Shown here: in pieces, positions 55,003 through 64,000 of the stretch | Layout: every line of letters begins with the position of its first letter | Numbering within the stretch: the stretch's first letter is position 1 | Source: Symbiodinium microadriaticum | Lineage: Eukaryota; Sar; Dinophyceae; Suessiales; Symbiodiniaceae | Reading direction: 5' to 3' | Length of the DNA: 64,000 nt | Assembly: GCA_001939145.1 (NCBI GenBank) | Contig: LSRX01000080.1 | Span: 972,709 to 1,036,708 of the forward strand | Position numbers and translations under genes: made by a program | Notes under the pieces: model-generated | Told to the model about the DNA's origin: nothing | The model's input: the letters and a program-made list of their open reading frames with translations, nothing else | Database searches by the model: none

Positions 55003-58000
55003 CCCAGGCCACGGCTGGAAGCTCTCTGACCTTCTCCACCATGGCCTGTGGCTGCATGCTTTGGTGCAGGGCCGGGGCTTTTTAGCGCAGGGTGCCTAAA
55101 GCTGGCATGCCAGGTGTGCTTACAGGGCTGCCCAAAAACAGCCAAAGGTCCGACGCTAGTGGTAGTGTGGTGGTAGAAGTAAGCAGCAGTAGCAGTAGCA
55201 GTAGCAATGGCGGTGCACTGGTAGTTGTAGTAGTAGTCGTCGTCCTTTTCGTTGTAGTCGTAGTCGTGATTCCAAACTTCCCAAGCCACAGCGGGCAAAA
55301 CAACCCAAGACACAACCAGCGAAACCACGGCCGAACGAGGATAATCTCTGCAAAACTCTGGCCACATCCTCAACTAATTCTGTTAACAGTTAACATGGGC
55401 TTAACACCTTAACCTGCTTGACCCTTTTTACGAGTGTAGGGAGCAAAAAAGAAAGCGTGTTTGAGCACCAGATAACTACTCAGAGAGCGTGGACATGCAG
55501 AAACAATATGCGCTTGGGGAGCTGGCGAGTTTGGACAGTTAAAGGAGTGACCCTGCAGTGTTCCGCGGACAGTTTCATCTTTGATGATTCGCAGCCTGCC
55601 CATCAGGCAGCGAGCCTTTTGGCTCACTCATACTTCGTAATGAAGGTTTTCAAACCCCAAAACCCTCTAATTTAAACCCTTCGACAAGCATGGGCTTGGA
55701 GTGTGTGTTAGCGAACACTCCTCAACAGCAAGCCTTCAACCCTAAACTCTGAACATCCTTAGCCACCGAGCCAAAACAACATGCAGGAGCCGCGCCTACC
55801 GAACCCTAGAGCCGAAGCCTCAGCGCACAGAACGGCACCTCTGAATCTCCAAAACCCGCAAAAACCCTAAGCAAAAACGCCGGGGGGGGGGGGAAACAAA
55901 AAAGACTGATTAGCCTCACTCATGAATCCCAAAAAGGCCTATAAGCCCTACTACACTACACCCTAAACCCCCACCCACACCTCAAGCCATGGTATTGAAC
56001 CCCTAACACAAACCCTAAACACCTACGACTAAACCCCTAAAGACCAGAATGTCCAACCCCGTTTGAAGCCTCGTGCAGCCCTCCGTTGTACATCCAAGCA
56101 TTTTGTATTGAATCCAAATCCAAACCCCCTATCGGTCAAACCAAACCACGAAACCAGCAAACCTGAACCATGTGTACTGCGACCCTTTGGCTCCAAAGCA
56201 AAAACCAATGCAAGGTTAACGGCGTCCAGGGTAAAGTCTGGCAAACGGCCCTTCACACCCAAACTACAAAGTAATAAACCCACTGCGTCCCCAGTCCCAG
56301 TCCGAACCCCTATAAACCCTATAAACCTTAAACCCTAAACCTTAAACCCTACACCTTAATCCGAAACCAGCCTTCTTGTTCTCCTGCCAGGCGAGCTTTG
56401 CCCTGCCGACAGGGAAAGGGCTTGTATAGGTCCATGGTTGCAACCATGTGTGCCTCAACCCCAAAACAGAAACACACCCTTAGCACTAACTCATAAAAAT
56501 CTCACACCCAAGTACCTGATTACTTTGCATACTTGGACCCCTACCCTAACGGCCCTGACGCTGCAAAAACGCCCAAACAGGCACTGGTACTATGTACGGA
56601 CTTGAGTAGGCAATTTCCAATTTGTCTCCCTACTTGGGGTTTAGGGTTTAGGGCTTTCGGGCTTTAGGGTTTAGGGACATACCCCAGATTCCTAAACTCT
56701 AAAGCGAATGATGCCTGTATCCCAAACAGTCTACACTACCTTTACAAAGCCCTTGTTAAAGCAAGACAGTCTTTAAATCCCTATAACACCATGATGAAAT
56801 CCCGTATATTAGCCTATTCAACCTCTGCGGTATCTAGCACACATACTACACGCATATACATATACATATCTTTATATACACTCCAACCATGGACTAACAA
56901 GCTTATAGCACCTTGTATAGCCACACAATGAGCCTGTATCAAAAGGCACCAACCAACATCAAACCACAAAACATCCTAAAACAAACAACATCGGACAGTT
57001 CTGATATCCCTCCCAAGCTCTGACAAAAAAAAGACATGAACGTCACGTTCAAAGTCACACGATACAAACCGGGGACCGCACTCACGGAGTTGCTTCTCCG
57101 AGTCCTGGCGCACCTTGCACGATTCCTGGAAAGGCTTTTGTTCGGTGTTGTTTCCAGAACCTGTTCTTAGGGACGTACATTTTGAGAGCCTATTCGAATT
57201 CTTCAGAAGCTTGAATAGCCTCCTTTTTTCAGCCTTTTTTCACGAATTTACAAGATTTTCACAGGATTCCACTGGATTCCTTTAAGGGTTGCTCTTACAA
57301 GTGCTAGTATTTGGGATTTTGACGTCCAGGGTTTTGGGTGAAGTTTTACATTTGGGTGTTCGCAGCTTTCGGGGAAGGGTTTAACATGCCGTACAAGGCC
57401 TTGTCCAAGGCATTTACGAGAGTAGATTCGAGAGGCCTAGGGCTTGCATGGATCTACATCAATCATTCCAGAAAGCTCTCGGGCATAGATTCCGGTTTAG
57501 GGTTTCTCTCTTCTTCAACAACCAGGCTCAAAAAAGTTCAAGCTTTTTAGGATAGACCTCATATATAAGGCCAACAAGTTTAAAGTTCTCCCATTGGCTA
57601 TCTAAGGTTTAGGGTGGCGCGGATCCTAAGTCTCACCCCGGCCTGGCGGATCTCATCCATCTCTGCCTAGCAGGCATGAGGGGTTTAGGACTTAGGGGTT
57701 CAAGTTCAAGTTCAGAGCTTCAGGGCTGTGGGTTTAGGGCTTCGGGTTTAGGGTTGAGCTTCAGGGCTGTGGGGTTTCGGGGCTTTAGGGAGCTGTGCCT
57801 TGGACGAACAGCCCGAAATCTTACTTAAACCCCAATCTAGACGAGGCAAAACAAGGTGCCTTGATAAGGGAAGCCTGCTGACGTCGTAGGTTTTAGGGCG
57901 ATTCGAAATTTCCCATGTGTGTAGGCTCCAATGGATTAGGTTTTACATGGTTTCGGAGAGGCATTCAGTGGTAGAATAGGGTTTTGGGTTTGCACTCAGA

Positions 58001-58202
58001 GGTAGAATAGGGCCTTGGGGTACATCCAAAGAAAATTGCCTGCGAGGAATCCCAAGGAGCGATCTCGGTATTTTTCCGACCCTTTCAGGGCTGCAGGGCT
58101 TCCAGGTATAATCGCTAAGCAGGTGCCCGAAATGAAGGAGCGTTTGAGGACGCAGGGTTTGCTGAATACACTGGGGGCTCTAATTAGCCTAATGCCTGCT
58201 CG
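55003..58202. other. Gene-free stretch
   Basis: It holds a GTA/GCA triplet-rich patch at 55170-55265, poly-G at 55880-55891, C-strand units at 55955-56045 and 56305-56365, G-strand units at 56632-56670 and 57680-57790, and a perfect 16-bp palindrome CATGGTTGCAACCATG at 56433-56448. No gene recognised. Confidence 0.5.
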
Positions 58203-58329
58203 GAGGATCATTGGAATTAGTAACTAGGGTTATGAGTTATAAATATGGTAACAATTCTTAGAACTAGTTATTGCTCTAGTTAAATTAAAGTACTTACAAA
58301 CTTACTTGTTACTATGTCCGATGATCCTC
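58203..58329. mobile_element. Family F short inverted-repeat element (copy F4)
   Basis: Left GAGGATCATTGGAATTAGTAA, right on the minus strand GAGGATCATCGGACATAGTAA: about 19 of 22 positions agree. CTAGGGTTATGAGTTATAAA after the left arm matches copies F1 and F3. Confidence 0.75.
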
Positions 58330-58865
58330 AAGCAAGCACCGCTTGAAGCTTCTATAGACAATAGACCCTAAAGTAGATACTTGCATACCTGCAGCAGACA
58401 GGCCTTGCAAATCCTGTATTAACATGTCCAGCAAGCCCTCTACATCCTATGTGAGCCTGTACACCAACGCTGTAGCCTGAGGCTAAACAGCCCACAAAAA
58501 CCCCTTCCTTTTCAGGGACTTATTCAAGGCATGCTAATAATGACAATGAATCCTGAAAAGGTAGGTTCTTTAGAGTTCAGGTAAGGGTTTAGGGTTTAAG
58601 GATGTTTAAGGATTCTGTAGGGTTCAGCTAGGGCTTAGCGGTAGATGGTCGTCAGCAGGATCAACCTTGCAGATGTCAAGGTTCGAGGGGCCCGAGACTG
58701 AGGGGCATGTGCGTTTCTGGTGCTGCGTCCGACTGGTGAGGGTGTAGGGCTTTTCGGCTCAAACGAAGTGGCTATCTTCTCCGTGAGACTGTGAGACTGG
58801 ATCTGGGGTTTATAATGGTTCGAGGCATCAAGCACCCACGTAGCCCTAGATGCAAAGGACACCCT
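58330..58865. other. Gene-free stretch
   Basis: G-strand units are at 58578-58600. Otherwise unrecognised. Confidence 0.45.
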
Positions 58866-59006
58866 TTCAAATCGAGCGTGCGTGCGTGCGTGCATGCGGG
58901 CGCGTGCGTGTTCGCGTGGATGTAGTTGTGTGTGTGTGTGTATGTCAATGTATATATGTATATATGTATATAAGTATGTAAGTATGTAATTATGTAAGTA
59001 TGTATG

Positions 59007-59038
<32 letters not shown>

Positions 59039-59235
59039 TGTATGTATGTACGTACGTAATGTATGTATGTGTATATGTATGTATGTATGTATGTATGTAC
59101 GTACGTAGGTAGGTAGGTAGGTAGGTAGGTAGGTAGGTAGGTAGGTAGGTATGTATGTATGTATGTTCGTACGTCTGCATGTATGTATGTATGTATGTAT
59201 GTATGTATGTATATACGTATGTATGTATGTGTTCG
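58866..59235. repeat. Tetranucleotide tract: (GTGC)n, (TG)n, (TATG)n, (GTAG)n
   Basis: GTGC units, then TG repeats, then (TATG)n with TACG interruptions, about 12 units of GTAG (59105-59150), then (TATG)n again. The overlapping 225-, 160- and 148-codon minus-strand frames are repeat artefacts (HTYI and PTYL words). Confidence 0.95.
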
Positions 59236-59860
59236 CGTGTGGCCCTTGGCACAACCATTCGCAGCCCCAAAAACTCTCTTTTTCGGGTTAGGCGAATACG
59301 GAACTTTCGCACAGGAAGTATATGCTAAACTCTCCCCCCAAAAAAAACAAGCTGATAACCGCGCCTCAAAAAAAAAAGCTGCACCGCTTGAAAACGAATA
59401 ATCCCGACCTTTATTGGCCGCGCCCATTTTTGGCACCTTCCTTGCAAGTCAGGCCGCAGATCAAGGTCTCCAAAGAGTGCAGAAATCTTCTTCAAAAGGC
59501 GTCGGCACGGCTCAGGATAATGTGGGGGGCCTTGAATGGGCCTTGACTAATCAGATCGGATTTCCATCGGAAACCCAGTGAAAGCGTTTCTTTCAAGGTT
59601 CTGGACAAAGGTTACTTTGAGGGTTGTTATGAGGGCTTAGTATAGGGGTATTCTCAGAAAACTTGCGGGGTCAAGTATACTATAGGCATAGCAGGAAGCC
59701 TAGGGACAGACAGTATTGATAGTTTCTCAGGCTATGGTTGGGGTTTAGGATTCCAGGCTTCCCCGCATGCGCCGGGTACGGACAAAGCACATGTTCATGG
59801 AACTGATAAGTGTAGACCTTAGGCCCTGCATGAAGCCTGACTAAACCATAAACCCACAAT
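59236..59860. other. Gene-free stretch
   Basis: Short poly-A runs are at 59340-59380; no telomeric arrays. Unrecognised. Confidence 0.45.
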
Positions 59861-59963
59861 GGAGGGACCTTGATAATTAGAATAAGGTTTTGGGGCCCTT
59901 TAGACTGTACTTATAATAAGGAATCCCCAAAATAGTACTGAATTGGTAATTCTATAGACCCCT
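59861..59963. mobile_element. Family E short inverted-repeat element (copy E4)
   Basis: Left GGAGGGACCTTGATAATTAG then AATAAGGTTTTGGGG; the right part on the minus strand has CAGGGGTCTATAGAATTACC then CTATTTTGGGG. The interior TTATAATAAGGAATCCCC aligns with copy E3. Confidence 0.65.
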
Positions 59964-60814
59964 GTATTTAAACCCTAGACTGCTAAACATTTAAGACTCC
60001 AAATTACAAGGTGGCCTCTTGAAGAATGTGCGAAACCGCACCGCCGAGAACACTCTACGGCAGCTTGTCGGGTTTCGAAGAGAACACTGGCTCGCACACC
60101 CGCAGAAGGTGCACTGAAAGCAACGTGCCTGGTGCATACCCTCCCCGAGGGCTCGTCGTCGTAATGGCTATGGCAACAAAAATCGCCACACAATAAGCTG
60201 TAAGCCCAAATTCTCGATCCAAAACCTAAACCTCAATGCTCAAACCCTTTCCCACTAGGATCCTCAGACAAAAACACACAAAGATGTTCACTACCTGCCA
60301 GATGGCAGCTTATCGGGGCGTCTCCCTGTAGTAGTAACTGCAAAGGGTTTAGAAATCTGTAGAGGCTTCTTAACATGACGGATCCTGTCATGAGCAGCAT
60401 TATTTCGGATCTATACCATCGGCGGCATCCGTCACGTGGTGGGCTATTCTGAATCCATCTACTGGCTTTAGGGTTCAACATCCCTATTGCCGTGTAAACG
60501 CATGATCTATGGGCCCTGTGTCTTGCAGCTACCTGGCGCAGGACTGAACTTTGCATCCTAAGCCTTATCATCCGTCTTGACCTGTGGGTTCGTAAGTCTT
60601 AAGTTCCATCATAGCACGTCCCTGCGAATACAGGGCCATCTGTTTGTAGTGTCTATCACGGTATAAAAACAGCAATGCATCTCACGTGACGTGTGCTGCT
60701 GTTGCAAGCCGCGAATGTCTAAGGCCCATAAAAGCCCCGAGTGACACCTTACTGCCGCTTGAGAACCCCTTTTTTGCGACTAGACTGAAGCCCGACTCTG
60801 TCTGAGAACCCCTA
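59964..60814. other. Gene-free stretch
   Basis: Largely free of telomeric units. A 112-codon minus-strand frame (60233-60571) has mixed composition but no recognisable domain and contains one LNPK telomere-derived word. Not called. Confidence 0.4.
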
Positions 60815-60928
60815 CAGTAGAAGCCCAAAAGTTGGAAACCCAATAGCCTCAATCCTTAAGAGTAATGTATAGGGAATCCCAGCACTATTTGTCCTTTTTC
60901 CGGTTTCCAACTTTATGGGGTTTACTAT
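60815..60928 (+). mobile_element. Family H short inverted-repeat element (copy H2)
   Basis: AGTAGAAGCCCAAAAGTTGG on the left pairs with a right arm whose minus strand reads TAGTAAACCCCATAAAGTTGG. It is nearly the reverse complement of copy H1 (37129). The stretch from the left end to ATTTGTCCTT differs at one base by eye. Confidence 0.8.
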
Positions 60929-61149
60929 AAACCCTTTCTGCAGTAGGCTTCTGTTTCCCTGAACCCGAACACTAAACCCTATTCTGCTCTGATGTTTCAG
61001 GCCCTCAAAAGGTGCCTCAGACGCAGACTCCGAGCCCTGGGAATGTGAAACCCTGCACATGGAAAGGCTGTCTAAGCTAATAGGATTGAGGGGTGTAGGC
61101 TTTCAAAAAACTGATAGAGTGTGGGATTTAGAACTTCTATAAGGGCTTG
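60929..61149. other. Short gene-free spacer
   Basis: Unrecognised; one telomeric unit near 60975. Confidence 0.4.
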
Positions 61150-61520
61150 CTACTCTAAACCCTAAACTAAACCCTAAACCCCTAAAGCCCTACACCCTAA
61201 AACCCTGTAACCCTAAAGCCCTAAACCCTACAACCCTAAAACCCTACAACCCTATATCCCTATAACCCTAAAGCCCTAAACCCTAGAACCCTAGAACCCT
61301 ATAACCCTAAACCCTACATCCCTAGACGCCGATAATCCGAAACTTTAAACCCTAAGCTTCACGGCTTGGGGTTTCAGGTGTGGGAATCGCTGGCCTCGGG
61401 TCCGGGCCGGGCTGTGGCTTCAGGGTTTCGGAAGGCGGGTTTAGGGTTTATAGGGGTTATAGGGTTTATAGGGTTTAGGATTCAAGGTCTATAGGGTTTA
61501 TAGGGTTTGGGGTTTAGGCC
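61150..61520. repeat. Convergent telomeric pair with long variant units
   Basis: At 61150-61345 the C-strand units are mostly 9-10 nt (CCCTAAAGC, CCCTACAAC, CCCTATAAC, CCCTAGAAC). At 61430-61520 the facing G-strand units include matching long forms (TTTATAGGG, GGTTATAGGG). Both flanks share the TATA-containing variant. Confidence 0.85.
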
Positions 61521-61895
61521 TCTTTTGTGTTTTTGCAAAAAGGTTCCATATCGTTTGAGGGCTTTCCGAACCAGCTGAATGAAAGGCCGATAGGGTCTAT
61601 GGGTCGAGGGTTTCGGAGATGGGACTTGTCGTGTTTTTGCGTAAGACTTTTCGGGGGGAAGTTCAAGTGCTCTCAGGGAATAAGTTCTAGGGCTTGTGGT
61701 GTGAGAATGCCTCGGGCGGCATTTATGTCGCTTGGGGCCTTCTAGCGCTGGGGGGTCTTGAGCTCTTTTCGGGCATAGTGCGTAGCTGACTTCAGGCCCT
61801 GCTACAGTACTCTATGTACCGTTTAAACGCGGCATGACCCAAATTTAAATGACATGCACATGTCCTTGTGTCAGGCTCCCTTTGTCGCTTCAGGC
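61521..61895. other. Gene-free stretch
   Basis: No telomeric array; a 72-codon + frame (61527-61745) is without recognisable domain. Confidence 0.4.
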
Positions 61896-61992
61896 TTACC
61901 CCAAACCGCCGAAGGTTGTTAAATTCATGGCCCAAAACCCTAAACCCTAAACCTAGGAACGGCCATTATTCTACATACTGTTGGGGTGCAGG
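61896..61992 (+). repeat. Dispersed repeat, copy with two inserted telomeric units
   Basis: Paralogue of 40790-40874. Between the conserved flanks it reads CAAAACCCTAAACCCTAAAC followed by CTAGGAACGGC. The other copy has only CAAAACCTAGAAATGGC, so 14 bp, exactly two CCCTAAA units, are extra. Confidence 0.8.
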
Positions 61993-63762
61993 TTGGGTTT
62001 GACGCAGACCGTTTGCTCTGGCGGCATTTCCCGAGCGCAGCATTTTCTTCTACGACCTGCTCTCTTAACGTCCGGGGTTGGGTTTAGGGTTTAGGATTTG
62101 AGGTTGAGGACTTAGGTCGGATGTAGGTCTTGGGGCTTATAAGGGTACCGTATAGGGTCTAGGGTTTAGGTCGTGAGGGTTCGCAAAGGATTTTCAAGAA
62201 GGCTCAGAATGCTTATGGCGGTGATTTAGGCATTGTTTTGCGTGCACGCACGTGTGTGTGTGTGTGTTTGTGTTTGAGTGTGGGTGAAGCTTCTTCGTCT
62301 TTCGTAGGTTCCCTTCTAATGGGTATTTTTTTAGAAATATGTAAGGTTCGAGAAAGACTTTCGCGAATTTGGAGTTTCAAGGGTTTAGTAAGTCAAGGGC
62401 ACATTGCTGCCCCAAAACCACCTCAACCCAACAACACATTAAGATCTCTGTACACCACAAACTTTTACTTTCAAGACCCGAACCCTACACCGTGATCAAA
62501 GGCTACAAAAATCTATAGACCCAAACCCCGCGTCTTAAACAAAGCGCCAAACAGCAGAAAGGTCGAACCACAACAAAAACGACTTATGAACTTGATGAGC
62601 CGAAGGACACAATTTCAATCATCAGCCTCGAAACACCGGAAAGGCAAGCACAACAACACTAATCCTTGCTCAGGGTTCGAGCTCTTGCGGTTGTACGGTT
62701 TAATGCTTGAGTGTCTGAGGCGCTAAATGATTAAATGTTTACAACTAGCATTAGGGGTTGAAGAACTTAGCTATGCGCTCATGTACCTGCGTGTGTGTGT
62801 GCGCGCCTAAAACATAGTACCATTTGAGTGTATGGTTCAGTGCCAATGAGCCCGTATGTACCAAGGGAGGGGTAATTCAGCCCAGACATCTTATTGGGAT
62901 ATCCTCACTAACCGCATCTTCGAGGACCAACTCAACAGGCAGTAGTGGCATGCTTCTTGAACCTAAGACTAACTTGACATGTCCCTTCATAATACTATAT
63001 TCTCTATGTCGCTATAGCACAATGTACCCCAAAACCCTGTTCCGATTTTTGAGGCACCTATACTAAAAACCCTCGGGCCCTTATCGCAACCCCTTATAGA
63101 ACTGTTAAAGGAACCCTGTAAAAGAACGCTTATTATCCTGGACTCCCCGATCACGAAGCAGGCCTCCCAGAGGAACTCCATATTATTGTAGAAGGTGAGG
63201 TTTTACTCCATTCAATAACAAGGACTTCGGAATAGAGGGACCCTTAGCGATATAGACCCTCTCAAGAAGGTCCCTTTTAAGAGAGCCTTAAGTAGGGTTA
63301 AGAAGGGTCCCCTTTAAGGGATCTCCCTAATACTACGTAGGACAATAACATGTTTGCTGGAGATTCCTTTTAACTTAGTCTTGAAAGGACCCGAATTTGA
63401 GGGTTTGGGGCTTGCGCGCCATGTAAAATTGAACATGTACATCCTCACGCACTGCATGAACACGACTTCTGCTCTTTACAGCAGGTTTAAGCTATGACTG
63501 GAAAAACTCCAAGTACGACTAGCAGCGTTTGGGAAAAGCCTGCCGCGGAGAAACTGCTTCCGCCATCACCCCTTTGGGGCTCGGCGGGTTGTGACATGAT
63601 TGAAGGACGCAGCTTGGCTGATGCCTTCTCGAAGGCGTCGGACGCAAAGCGGCATCCTTGAACACAATATAACAACAAACACGTATCCCTAAATCGCCAT
63701 TTAAGCATGGCCTCCGCAACCCTCCAGAATAAAAGAGAACCCGAACAGGCATCTATGGAATC
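61993..63762. other. Gene-free stretch
   Basis: G-strand telomeric units are at 62075-62170 and (TG)n tracts at 62248-62270 and 62790-62804. The field 63060-63335 is rich in CCCTTTAAGG/AAAGGAACCC words like those at 27.6-28.2 kb. The segments 62500-63060 and 63480-63720 are telomere-free, without a recognisable gene. Confidence 0.5.
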
Positions 63763-63857
63763 TATGCATAGGCCCGTAAGTAGTTCCTTTTTGGGATTGC
63801 CTTCTAGGATTCTAAATATAAACCATGAAAAGGAACTACTAAGGGGCCTAGACGGTA
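63763..63857. mobile_element. Family B short inverted-repeat element (copy B6)
   Basis: Left TAGGCCCGTAAGTAGTTCCT (63769), right on the minus strand TAGGCCCCTTAGTAGTTCCT, both then TTT. The interior TTCTAGGATTCTAAAT matches the GGATCCTAAAT interior of copy B2. The outermost 6 bp are less well matched. Confidence 0.75.
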
Positions 63858-64000
63858 TGCATATAATTCTGCAGAAACTGCAGCCGGAACCCTAAACTTA
63901 TGAAAACCATCTTTGCCCTTTGGCTCCTGCAGGCCTGGTCCTTGCTCCTCAAATGGACACTGTTGAGGAAAACCAAGGACCTTTCTAAGACTTAGAAATG
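63858..64000. other. Window edge, unrecognised
   Basis: Unique sequence with one CCCTAAAC unit at 63890; no feature supported. Confidence 0.4.

Noticed and set aside
58635-59436. 225-, 160- and 148-codon minus-strand frames
   Set aside because: They are mostly (TATG)n/(GTAG)n repeat; the non-repeat ends show no recognisable domain.

Overview
The window looks like gene-poor nuclear DNA from a eukaryote whose telomere repeat is the plant/algal type TTTAGGG. No protein family, rRNA, tRNA or autonomous transposon could be recognised. No open frame exceeds about 240 codons, and the longest ones are microsatellites read as protein or chance frames running through telomere-like DNA. Interspersed TTTAGGG, transposon-like foldbacks of about 100 bp, long (TATG)n and (CTN)n tracts and the lack of compact genes would suit a large repeat-rich algal genome, for example a dinoflagellate, chromerid or prasinophyte green alga. 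That assignment is inference only.

Three layers of sequence explain most of the window. (1) Telomere-like repeats, CCCTAAA on one strand and TTTAGGG on the other, with variants such as TTCAGGG, TTTCGGG, TTGAGGG, CTTAGGG and the 8-mer TTTAGGGG. They occur every few hundred bases from end to end, as single units up to blocks of 100-350 bp. A C-rich block is often followed by a G-rich block (about 22.8-23.1, 24.2-24.4, 37.1-37.4, 40.5-40.7, 42.6-43.4, 50.6-50.9 and 61.2-61.5 kb). This is the orientation of the two ends of a linear chromosome. Head-to-head TTTAGGG/CCCTAAA junctions also occur (about 5.1, 10.75, 11.9, 16.05, 30.44 and 54.98 kb). (2) At least eight families, named here A-H, of short non-autonomous elements of about 80-160 bp with terminal inverted repeats. 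Several have two to six copies, and some have plausible target duplications: 3 bp for C and one B copy, TA for E. (3) Simple-sequence blocks at about 11.2, 17.6-18.0, 18.75, 20.8, 33.5-33.9, 34.35, 39.15-39.7, 44.3-44.5, 46.35 and 58.9-59.2 kb.

Layout: 0-10 kb, scattered telomeric units with E, F and G elements. 10-17 kb, telomeric tandem arrays, one A and one E element. 17-21 kb, a trinucleotide tract, two adjacent G elements, pentanucleotide and tetranucleotide arrays. 21-30 kb, C, A, B and F elements, a degenerate 36-bp tandem block and a perfect 29-bp palindrome. 30-38 kb, F, B, D, H and B elements and several microsatellites. 38-46 kb, a tetranucleotide tract, a composite telomeric array and a (GTA)n tract. 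46-55 kb, foldbacks, a B element with 31-bp arms and a weak two-exon gene candidate at 52.9-53.1 kb. 55-64 kb, F, E, H and B elements and a paralogous locus that carries two extra telomere units.

No set of genes can be described as working together. The biological interest is in how telomeric units and short inverted-repeat elements came to fill this DNA.
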